Source of the DNA: a bacterium
GTDB lineage: Bacteria; DRYD01; JALUEN01
Length of the DNA: 5,070 nucleotides
Direction: 5' to 3'
Assembly (NCBI GenBank): GCA_027052755.1
Contig: JALUEN010000068.1
Coordinates: 1 to 5,070, forward strand
The notes under the pieces are model-generated. The model was not told the origin of the DNA. It saw nothing but the letters and a program-made list of their open reading frames with translations, and ran no database searches. Position numbers and translations under genes: made by a program. Of this stretch, positions 1 to 5,070 are shown piece by piece. Position 1 is the stretch's first letter; each line of letters begins with the position of its first letter.

Positions 1-537
1 GTATGCTACTGCTAGGATAGATTCTCCTTGAAGCTGATAGGACCTCATATCTAAGAAATAGGGGGTTATCTCTCCAAACCTCCCCTTCTCTATCCTACGA
101 GGTCTTAGTCTCCTCTCGTTTAGATCAATGAGCTCCAGGTAGAGGATTCCCTTTCCCGTTGAAGTGAAGCGTAGCATGATCGGTTTATCGCCAAGGAGAG
201 AGTATAGCCTCATGGATAACGCTAAGTTTGAGCTCAGTAGATCTCCTTTAAGATCCCTTAGTTTCCTAATCTCAACTGAGCTCTTAGATAGCCTTGCATA
301 ATAGAGGCTTAAGGTGTTATTAGAGGTGATGTCAGCGGAGATTTCCTCAATTAACAGCTCCCATTTATTGTCAACGTATCTACAGGCTCTCGGGTATCCA
401 TAACCTTTTACAGGGATTTGCCAGATAGTTGAGATCCTGGGATACACCCGCCCCTTATAGGGAAAGGTGTAAACGCTTAATGTGATAAGTCCCAGGAATA
501 ATATTAAAGCTAAGCTTACTTTGTAAGCTGACCTCAT
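1..537 (-). CDS. Unrecognised protein with N-terminal membrane anchor (C-terminus beyond window)
   Basis: An open frame of 179 codons runs from an ATG at 537 to the left edge without a stop, so the gene is cut by the window and its full length is unknown. The N-terminus is a short basic head (MRSAYK) followed by a hydrophobic segment at about residues 7-24. No lipobox cysteine and no clear AxA cleavage site follow, so a signal anchor or a poorly defined signal peptide is inferred, with the rest of the protein outside the cytoplasmic membrane. Residues 56-118 look helical and charged; residues 120-179 alternate hydrophobic and polar residues in a way that suggests beta strands, with a basic patch (RRLRPRR) at 142-148. 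I recognise no family. It starts 22 bases after accA behind a good ribosome binding site, so it is probably co-transcribed with accA. That it is a real gene is well supported; its function is unknown. Confidence 0.8.
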   Translation of the reverse strand, partial: MRSAYKVSLALILFLGLITLSVYTFPYKGRVYPRISTIWQIPVKGYGYPRACRYVDNKWELLIEEISADITSNNTLSLYYARLSKSSVEIRKLRDLKGDLLSSNLALSMRLYSLLGDKPIMLRFTSTGKGILYLELIDLNERRLRPRRIEKGRFGEITPYFLDMRSYQLQGESILAVAY

Positions 538-546
538 CTCCCCAGT

Positions 547-554
547 CCTCCCCT
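547..554 (-). promoter_or_regulatory. Ribosome binding site of the left-edge gene
   Basis: On the minus strand this reads AGGGGAGG, a Shine-Dalgarno-like sequence 9 bases before the ATG at 537. It fixes the start of the partial left-edge gene and shows that the gene is translated independently of accA, whose stop lies just upstream. Confidence 0.65.
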
Positions 555-559
555 AGCTA

Positions 560-1594
560 CTAGGAGGTCAGCTCTCTTAGGTGAGGTGGAAGCTCGCCCT
601 TGTATAGCGCTACTAGATCAGCAGAGGACTTTAGACTCTCCCCCTCAAGGAAGACCCCTAGCTTCCTGTATTTCCTATATCTATGTTCCAAGGCTCTCTC
701 CCCGAAGAGCTCCATAGCTTTCTCCAGGTACTTCTTCACGTAATTCTTCAAGGTAGATGCAGCCTGCCTCGGATCTCTATGAGCGCCACCTAGTGGTTCT
801 GGGACTATCTCATCAACAACCCCGAGGTTGACTAGGTCAGTGGCAACCAGTCTGAGCTTGTTCGCTGCTTCTGGCGCCCTGTTAGCGTCGCGGTATATTA
901 TAGACGCGCATCCCTCAGGTGATATAACAGAGAAGTAAGCGTGTTCCATCATGAGGATGTAGTTACCAACACCGATTCCTAGAGCTCCGCCAGAACCTCC
1001 CTCGCCTATTACGACCACCAGGGTCGGTACCTTCAAGCGAGCCATTGTCATTATGCTCTCAGCTATGGCTATGAACTGTCCCCTCTCCTCAGCTCCGACA
1101 CCTGGGTAAGCTCCAGGGGTATCAACGAAAGAGAGGATAGGTAGTCCCATTCTCTCAGCTAGTTTCATTAACCTGATGGCTTTCCTGAAACCCTCTGGGT
1201 GTGGCATCCCGAAGTTCCTCTTCTTGCGCTCCTCTAGATCTCTTCCCTTCTGATGGCCGATGATCATCAGCGGAGTATTATCTAGGAAAGCGATCCCTCC
1301 GACTATAGCTGGATCATCACTTACATAGCGATCTCCTTTAAGCTCCAAAAAGTCCTCTGTCATCATCTCTATAAAGTCAAGTGTAGTAGGTCGCTTTGGG
1401 TGTCTAGCTAATTGAACCCTCTCCCAGGGCGTCAAGTTCTCGTAGATCTCCCTCAGAACTTTCTCCTTCTCCTCCTCAAGGGCTTTAATCTGGTGAGAGA
1501 TATCCAAACCCGCTTCCCTACTGAGCCTCTTCAGCTCTGCTATCTTGCGCTCAAGTTCCTCTATCAGTTCCTCTTTCCTGGTCAGCTCCTTCAT
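560..1594 (-). CDS. accA: Acetyl-CoA carboxylase carboxyltransferase subunit alpha
   Basis: AccA pairs with AccD to form the carboxyltransferase half of acetyl-CoA carboxylase. This half moves the carboxyl group from biotinylated AccB to acetyl-CoA, giving malonyl-CoA for fatty acid synthesis in the cytoplasm. The 344-residue product is somewhat longer than the roughly 320 usual for the family. Residues 1-52 form the typical charged coiled-coil lead-in, followed by the family block LTPWERVQLARHPKRPTTLD at 54-73. The crotonase-like fold carries GDRYVSDDPAIVGG at 87-100, DTPGAYPGVGAEERGQ at 158-173 and the glycine pairs of the oxyanion-hole region at 199-200 and 202-203 (GEGGSGGALG). SPEGCASI follows at 225-232. 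The C-terminal RYRKYRKLG is also family-like. Translation ends in tandem TAG TAG stops. It lies 17 bases after the CNNM gene. AccB, AccC and AccD are not in the window. Identification is secure. Confidence 0.97.
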   Translation of the reverse strand: MKELTRKEELIEELERKIAELKRLSREAGLDISHQIKALEEEKEKVLREIYENLTPWERVQLARHPKRPTTLDFIEMMTEDFLELKGDRYVSDDPAIVGGIAFLDNTPLMIIGHQKGRDLEERKKRNFGMPHPEGFRKAIRLMKLAERMGLPILSFVDTPGAYPGVGAEERGQFIAIAESIMTMARLKVPTLVVVIGEGGSGGALGIGVGNYILMMEHAYFSVISPEGCASIIYRDANRAPEAANKLRLVATDLVNLGVVDEIVPEPLGGAHRDPRQAASTLKNYVKKYLEKAMELFGERALEHRYRKYRKLGVFLEGESLKSSADLVALYKGELPPHLRELTS

Positions 1595-1598
1595 CTAA

Positions 1599-1606
1599 CT
1601 CCCCCC
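1599..1606 (-). promoter_or_regulatory. Ribosome binding site of accA
   Basis: The minus strand reads GGGGGGAG, ending 4 bases before the ATG at 1594. The spacing is short but workable, and the run of six G is the only purine-rich element in the 17-base gap after the CNNM gene, so it supports the accA start chosen. Confidence 0.5.
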
Positions 1607-1611
1607 TAACA

Positions 1612-2976
1612 TTACTCGCTATCCTTCTCAGGGGTTTCCCTTTTAAGCCTAACCCATCCTACCCTTGGCCCTCTCACAGACTCCACTGTGAGCACGTACT
1701 CCCCCACCCTGATCTCGTCGCCCTTCTCAGGGCGTCTCCCAAGAACGTTAAAGACTAAACCACCTACTGTTGAGAAGTTCCCATACCTCTCCTTGAAAGG
1801 AGAAAGATCTATGTCAGCTAGCTCGTATAGGTCAATAATAGATGTGTTACCGAGAACTAGGAAGGTGTTCTCATCCACCTTAACTATTTTCCTCTGGAGG
1901 TCAACGTCAAACTCATCGGATAGCTCACCCACGATATACTCAATTATATCCTCTATCATCACAATGCCCCTAGTTCCCCCGTACTCATCCAACACTATAG
2001 CCAGATGCATCCTCTTCTCCCTCATCTTCTTAAGGGCTTCAAATAGGGACATAGTCTCCGGGAGGAAGAGAGGCTCTCTCAGTATCTTCTTATCTATCTT
2101 AGTAAGCCCCTTCCTCAACATCGGAATGACATCTTTAACATGAAGTATCCCAACGATGTTATCTATGTTACCCTCGTAAACCGGGTACCTACTGTGTTTA
2201 TACTTATCTATTATATCCAGGAAGGTCTCCAGGCGGGTTCCCAGGGGTACCGCAACTACTTCTCTTCTAGGAACTAACACATCTAGAACCGTCAGGTTAT
2301 CCAGGTTAAGGATGTGTTTAAGCATCTTACCCGCTTCCTCAGCGATTATACCCCGTTTCTGAGCTTCATCAAGTAGTACCTTTAGCTCCTCAGGTGTAGG
2401 AATTATCTCCCCGTGAGATTCAGTCTCCAATCTAAGTCCCAAAATTCTCGCAACGATAGCTGTGATAACCTGAAGTAGCTTTATAAACGGATAAAAAATC
2501 TTAGTAAAAATCTCAAGGGGCAGGGAAATTAATATTGTATAGAACTCTGGTGATGTTATAGCTATCAGTTTTGGTATCTGTTCACCTAGTATGATGTGCA
2601 TAGAGGTTATAGCGGTGAAACTGATTATAAAGGAGAAGAGGTGAGAGGCGAAGACCTTAAGCGGTCCCAGGTCATGGAGGAATTTAGATAGGATCTTAGC
2701 CAGTATAGGTTCCCCCAGCCAACCCAAGGCTAAGCTGGCTATGGTGATACCCAGCTGACAGGATGCCAGGTACAAGTCTATCTCCTTCAGCTGTTTCATG
2801 GAGAGGTTCCTGATAAACTTCGGAACCTTCAGCGCCTTTATCTTTATAGCAGTAGCGCTAACCAAAGCGAACTCAGATAGAACGAAGAAACCATTTAAGA
2901 AGATAAAGAACAGAATTATTCCAAGGTCAAAGGCTAAGTTACCTGTCGCTACCTTGGTAGCTAAGTACTCAGTCAT
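1612..2976 (-). CDS. CNNM (DUF21)-CBS pair-CorC_HlyC membrane protein, probable divalent cation transporter
   Basis: This 454-residue protein has the full three-part layout of the CNNM/CorC (formerly hemolysin C-like) family. Residues 1 to about 195 are the DUF21 membrane domain, with hydrophobic segments near 16-41, 69-90, 110-131 and 146-180. Its signatures are LNGFFVLSEFALVS (27-40), YLASCQLGITIASLALGWLGEP (69-90) and the GEQIPK motif at 131-136. A cytosolic CBS-domain pair covers about 230-350, including SRYPVYEG (262-269) and DEYGGTRGIVMIEDIIEYIVGE (330-351). The CorC_HlyC domain follows at about 365-447, with GRRPEKGDEI inside it. Family members are linked to magnesium or cobalt movement, usually efflux, with nucleotide binding at the CBS pair; the exact ion is inference, and the old hemolysin label is unreliable. 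The ATG at 2976 is the only plausible start because an in-frame TAA lies two codons upstream. Its Shine-Dalgarno is weak (AAAGTGA). It follows porB by 36 bases. Confidence 0.93.
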   Translation of the reverse strand: MTEYLATKVATGNLAFDLGIILFFIFLNGFFVLSEFALVSATAIKIKALKVPKFIRNLSMKQLKEIDLYLASCQLGITIASLALGWLGEPILAKILSKFLHDLGPLKVFASHLFSFIISFTAITSMHIILGEQIPKLIAITSPEFYTILISLPLEIFTKIFYPFIKLLQVITAIVARILGLRLETESHGEIIPTPEELKVLLDEAQKRGIIAEEAGKMLKHILNLDNLTVLDVLVPRREVVAVPLGTRLETFLDIIDKYKHSRYPVYEGNIDNIVGILHVKDVIPMLRKGLTKIDKKILREPLFLPETMSLFEALKKMREKRMHLAIVLDEYGGTRGIVMIEDIIEYIVGELSDEFDVDLQRKIVKVDENTFLVLGNTSIIDLYELADIDLSPFKERYGNFSTVGGLVFNVLGRRPEKGDEIRVGEYVLTVESVRGPRVGWVRLKRETPEKDSE

Positions 2977-3012
2977 TTCACTTTACCGCTATAGCTTCGC
3001 TTTCCCCATTTA

Positions 3013-3948
3013 CTACTTAGGTGATCTAGCCATCACTTCCCCGTGTTTAGAGTACAGCTCCTCAGATGCCTTAACCCTGGATAGTATCTTATCCCACCTG
3101 TAATCCACCCATCTCTGGTAGAGCTCTATATCCTGTGGAGTTAGGTGTTTGAACCTACCCTGTCCCTTAATGTACTCCTCTATGGGAACGTACTCCTTAG
3201 GATAGTAGGTTATCCTCCAAACTCCGTCCTCTACCTCAAATAGTGGGAATATCCTTGTTTCCACAGCCATCCTAGCGTAGTATATGGTCTTGCTCTGGTC
3301 ATACTTCCAGCCAGGGGGACACGGTGAGAGTATGTGGAGGAACCTGAAACCCTTCTTCTCCTTGGCTTTTCTAACCTTGGCGATGAAGTCGTCAGGAAAG
3401 GCTATGGATAGCGTAGCTAAGTAAGGGATCTCGTGAGCCGCAATTATCTCATCAATATCCTTCTTGAACTCGCTTTTAGGGGTCTCATAGGGGGTGTTAG
3501 ATGTCCAGGCTTTGTATGGGGTACCGCTTGACCTCTGGATACCTGTGTTCATATAAGCCTCGTTATCGTAGAGTATGTAAATAATATCCTCGTTCCTCTC
3601 CGCAGCACTGGATAGAGCCTGGATACCTATATCGTAGGTACCACCATCTCCAGCCCATCCCACAACAGTTACGTCATCCTGCCCTAGCATCTGCAATCCA
3701 GCTTTCATACCTGCAGCAACTGCAGCAGTGGTCTCAAAAGCCGTGTGAAACAGAGGGATATCTAGAGCCCTGTAGGGGTAAGGTCCGGCGATAATTGTCC
3801 AACAACAAGCTGGGATAGTCATCATGGTTTTAGGACCAAGCGCCTTCAGCGCCAACCTCATAGCTACTGTAGCTCCACAACCTTGACAAGCCAGGTGTCC
3901 GCTGTGCATGTATTCCTCAAGTGGCACGTTCTTCCAGTAAAACCCCAT
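3013..3948 (-). CDS. porB: Pyruvate (2-oxoacid):ferredoxin oxidoreductase, thiamine diphosphate-binding beta subunit
   Basis: PorB is the catalytic subunit that binds thiamine diphosphate and a [4Fe-4S] cluster in the multi-subunit enzyme interconverting pyruvate, CoA and oxidised ferredoxin with acetyl-CoA, CO2 and reduced ferredoxin. I start it at the ATG at 3948 (311 residues), not at the in-frame GTG at 3966, because AAGGAGGG lies 7 bases before this ATG. Cluster ligands expected from the family are present: C21 and C24 (CQGC), C48 or C49, and C210 (SPCPPGW). The thiamine site is GDG at 100-102 with N129, followed by the signature NEAYMNTGIQRSSGTP from 129. The tail IEEYIKGQGRFKHLT is typical of PorB. 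Divergent spots are TSNTPYET after the signature and PCPPGW where PCPTGW is common. Partner subunits (porA, porG, porD) are not adjacent. Pyruvate is the likeliest substrate; another 2-oxoacid is possible. The gene ends in tandem TAG TAA. Confidence 0.92.
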   Translation of the reverse strand: MGFYWKNVPLEEYMHSGHLACQGCGATVAMRLALKALGPKTMMTIPACCWTIIAGPYPYRALDIPLFHTAFETTAAVAAGMKAGLQMLGQDDVTVVGWAGDGGTYDIGIQALSSAAERNEDIIYILYDNEAYMNTGIQRSSGTPYKAWTSNTPYETPKSEFKKDIDEIIAAHEIPYLATLSIAFPDDFIAKVRKAKEKKGFRFLHILSPCPPGWKYDQSKTIYYARMAVETRIFPLFEVEDGVWRITYYPKEYVPIEEYIKGQGRFKHLTPQDIELYQRWVDYRWDKILSRVKASEELYSKHGEVMARSPK

Positions 3949-3955
3949 ATCATTG

Positions 3956-3963
3956 CCCTCCTT
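3956..3963 (-). promoter_or_regulatory. Ribosome binding site deciding the porB start
   Basis: The minus strand reads AAGGAGGG, a near-perfect Shine-Dalgarno, 7 bases before the ATG at 3948. It overlaps the codons after the upstream GTG at 3966, so a ribosome placed by it would initiate at 3948, giving the N-terminus MGFYWKN. Confidence 0.75.
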
Positions 3964-3976
3964 CACTAGGAGTTTG

Positions 3977-4004
3977 AAGATAGCACCTTAAGAGAAGGAT
4001 TCAA
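3977..4004 (-). promoter_or_regulatory. Possible weak sigma-70-type promoter for porB
   Basis: In the widest gap of the window the minus strand shows TTGAAT (4004-3999), a 16-base spacer, then TATCTT (3982-3977). Each hexamer matches four of six consensus positions. The predicted start would fall about 20-25 bases before the porB ATG. Such matches occur by chance, and the same stretch also has a small imperfect inverted repeat (TTGAA/TTCAA flanking CCTT/AAGG), so this is a tentative call resting mainly on location. Confidence 0.25.
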
Positions 4005-4016
4005 GGAGGTCCCCTC

Positions 4017-4547
4017 TTATTCCTTCGGAGAGGTATTTCCCGGAGATTCAGCTCTCAAGATCTTAACCATGCGAAACTCTAGCGGTTTGTATCCTAAACT
4101 CTGATACAGTGTTCTAGCAGGTGTGTTAGTATTCCAGACCCTGAGTTCAACGATATTAATTCCATTTTCAAGAACCCAGTTCTCCAACTTCTTGATGAGA
4201 GCTTTGGCAACCCCTAAACCCCGAAAGGCTTCATCTACGTAAAGGTATTGAAGCCTTAGATAGGGCGGAGATAACAAGTCATCAGGCTCTCTTGAGATGA
4301 TACCCATAATAAAACCTATTATCTTAGCCCTTTCCTCAGCTACAAATAGGATCACATCGGGATCATCCAGGATATATGTGAAGTATTCCATCTCCTCTTC
4401 AAAATCTGTAGGCTCCTTTAACCCCCTTCCAAAACCCTCTGGAAGGAGGTTAGACAGTTCCTTAAGCGCCTTAATATATAGGCTAGCAATGACAGGTACA
4501 TCCTTATGTGTAGCTAACCTCACCGAGAAACTTAAGCCCCTATCCAT
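4017..4547 (-). CDS. GNAT-family N-acetyltransferase, substrate unknown
   Basis: This 176-residue cytoplasmic protein has a single GNAT fold, which transfers acetyl from acetyl-CoA to an amine. The first strand and helix are VRLATHKDVPVIASLY (9-24). The middle strands include ILFVAEERAKIIGFIMG (66-82), and LQYLYVDEAFRGLGVAKAL (99-117) carries the acetyl-CoA pyrophosphate-binding motif R-G-L-G-V-A at 109-114. NTPARTLYQSLGYKP (141-155) holds the conserved tyrosine (Y148) that often serves as general acid. The last ten or so residues (ESPGNTSPKE) are a polar tail beyond the fold. The ATG at 4547 begins 5 bases after the cdd stop with only a weak Shine-Dalgarno, so translation is probably coupled to cdd. 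An in-frame GTG at 4523 (residue V9) is a possible shorter start. The substrate cannot be read from sequence; small molecules and protein N-termini are both possible. Confidence 0.88.
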   Translation of the reverse strand: MDRGLSFSVRLATHKDVPVIASLYIKALKELSNLLPEGFGRGLKEPTDFEEEMEYFTYILDDPDVILFVAEERAKIIGFIMGIISREPDDLLSPPYLRLQYLYVDEAFRGLGVAKALIKKLENWVLENGINIVELRVWNTNTPARTLYQSLGYKPLEFRMVKILRAESPGNTSPKE

Positions 4548-4552
4548 CAGAG

Positions 4553-5023
4553 CTACTTCACCTTAAACTTGAATTGAAATGGGAGGATATCATCTAAGGT
4601 GTAAGCCTTATGCTCTCCCTTGAGGTTAAAGACTACAATTGGAATATCACCTCTGAACTCGCTCAGAACCTGCCTACAAGCTCCACAGGGTGGTGTGAAG
4701 GACTCTGTAGGAGTGTAGATAGCTATCATCTCCCATTGGTAACCTTTAAACGGGTGATAACCCTCTGAGATAGCTTTAAAAACTGCCACACGCTCAGCAC
4801 ATATTGATAAACCATAGGAGGCGTTTTCCACGTTCGCACCCGTAACAATGATTAGTGTTCCGTTAGGATCCCTTACAGCTAGTGCTGCACCAACAGGGAA
4901 GCTAGAGTAAGGTGCGTAAGCCCTCTCAGAAGCTGACTTAGAGGCCTCATAAAGCTCCCTTAGATCCAAGCCTGATCTCTCCAAGATCCCCTTAAGCTCC
5001 TCTTCAGTTAATAGCCTCGCCAA
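4553..5023 (-). CDS. cdd: Cytidine deaminase (small zinc-dependent type)
   Basis: Cdd hydrolyses cytidine and deoxycytidine to uridine and deoxyuridine in pyrimidine salvage, in the cytoplasm. The 156-residue length fits the small, tetrameric class, which uses three cysteine zinc ligands. These are C75 in the CAE motif with catalytic E77, and C113 and C116 in PPCGACRQ. The substrate-binding block NVENASYG (64-71) and the early AYAPYSSFPVGAAL (35-48) are strongly conserved. The N-terminal helix (residues 1-24) is slightly longer than in many members. The start is a TTG at 5023, chosen because AAGGAGGGG sits 6 bases upstream and no ATG or GTG lies in frame between it and the window edge. It is the first gene of the visible run and is followed after 5 bases by the acetyltransferase gene. 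Confidence 0.96.
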   Translation of the reverse strand: MARLLTEEELKGILERSGLDLRELYEASKSASERAYAPYSSFPVGAALAVRDPNGTLIIVTGANVENASYGLSICAERVAVFKAISEGYHPFKGYQWEMIAIYTPTESFTPPCGACRQVLSEFRGDIPIVVFNLKGEHKAYTLDDILPFQFKFKVK

Positions 5024-5029
5024 ACTTAG

Positions 5030-5038
5030 CCCCTCCTT
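5030..5038 (-). promoter_or_regulatory. Ribosome binding site supporting the TTG start of cdd
   Basis: The minus strand reads AAGGAGGGG, 6 bases before the TTG at 5023. This is one of the two strongest Shine-Dalgarno sequences in the window and is the main reason for accepting a TTG as the cdd initiation codon. Confidence 0.75.
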
Positions 5039-5060
5039 ACCCCTTAGTTGAGAGGATGCT

Positions 5061-5066
5061 AATATA
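5061..5066 (-). promoter_or_regulatory. Possible -10 element upstream of cdd
   Basis: The minus strand reads TATATT, matching five of six positions of the TATAAT consensus, about 38 bases before the cdd start. Any -35 element would lie outside the window, so this cannot be confirmed and may be chance. If real, it would head the transcript covering this gene run. Confidence 0.25.
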
Positions 5067-5070
5067 GGAT

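Larger units (their letters stand above)
1..5023 (-). other. Probable co-transcribed gene run cdd-GNAT-porB-CNNM-accA-unknown
   Basis: All six genes share one strand, with gaps of 5, 68, 36, 17 and 22 bases and no hairpin-plus-T-run terminator visible in any gap. This fits one polycistronic unit, possibly with an extra promoter in the 68-base gap before porB. Only co-direction and spacing are seen; joint transcription is inferred. Confidence 0.5.

Noticed and set aside
1412..1609. A 65-codon plus-strand frame opposite the accA N-terminus
   Set aside because: The leucine-rich product is the expected reverse-strand reading of the Glu/Lys-rich coiled-coil region of AccA.
1688..2143. A 151-codon open frame on the plus strand
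   Set aside because: It lies wholly opposite the conserved CBS and CorC_HlyC domains of the CNNM gene, and its Ser/Thr/Pro-rich product has no recognisable motif; it is a shadow of the real gene.
1612..2976. Reading the CNNM/CorC protein as a hemolysin toxin
   Set aside because: The hemolysin name is historical; the DUF21-CBS-CorC_HlyC layout points to cation transport and there is no toxin context.
2989..3009. A seven-codon open frame (ATG to TAG) on the minus strand between porB and the CNNM gene, as a possible leader peptide
   Set aside because: It has no proper ribosome binding site, no terminator or attenuator hairpin after it, and a frame this short is expected by chance.
2798..3103. 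A 101-codon open frame on the plus strand spanning the porB-CNNM junction
   Set aside because: It is antisense to the ends of two well-identified genes, and the product resembles no family.
4004..4016. A short GAGG-GGA-CCTC inverted repeat after the acetyltransferase stop as a possible terminator
   Set aside because: The stem is only four base pairs with no following T-run, so it does not qualify as an intrinsic terminator.
4297..4566. An 89-codon plus-strand frame opposite the acetyltransferase gene
   Set aside because: It is antisense to a conserved GNAT domain and has no motif support.

Overview
The window is a gene-dense stretch of a bacterial chromosome. Six genes all read on the minus strand, so transcription runs from the right edge to the left. 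Separate carboxyltransferase alpha (AccA), bacterial-type cytidine deaminase and a CNNM/CBS/CorC membrane protein indicate a Bacterium. The stand-alone ferredoxin-dependent 2-oxoacid oxidoreductase beta subunit, the preference for AGA/AGG arginine codons in the stretches read, the Lys/Glu-rich proteins and the very short intergenic gaps suggest an anaerobic, possibly thermophilic, deep-branching lineage. The species or phylum cannot be named from this sequence alone.

Layout in transcription order: cytidine deaminase cdd (5023-4553, TTG start); a GNAT-family N-acetyltransferase (4547-4017); pyruvate/2-oxoacid:ferredoxin oxidoreductase beta subunit porB (3948-3013, start moved from the longest reading frame); a CNNM (DUF21)-CBS-CorC_HlyC membrane protein (2976-1612); acetyl-CoA carboxylase carboxyltransferase alpha accA (1594-560); and the first 179 codons of an unrecognised membrane-anchored protein (537 to the left edge, open at position 1).

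Gaps between genes are 5, 68, 36, 17 and 22 bases. No convincing terminator lies between any of them, so the set is probably one transcript, perhaps with an internal start before porB in the widest gap. There is no gene-free stretch longer than 70 bases. The functional logic is loose: PorB makes acetyl-CoA from pyruvate (or the reverse) and AccA is part of the enzyme that commits acetyl-CoA to fatty acid synthesis, so these two could be linked through acetyl-CoA and membrane lipid supply. Cdd (pyrimidine salvage), the acetyltransferase and the CNNM transporter look like unrelated housekeeping passengers.

I found no CRISPR array, tRNA, rRNA, insertion sequence or phage gene, and no convincing undescribed system. 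The least explained item is the partial gene at the left edge. The second is porB standing without its porA, porG and porD partners.
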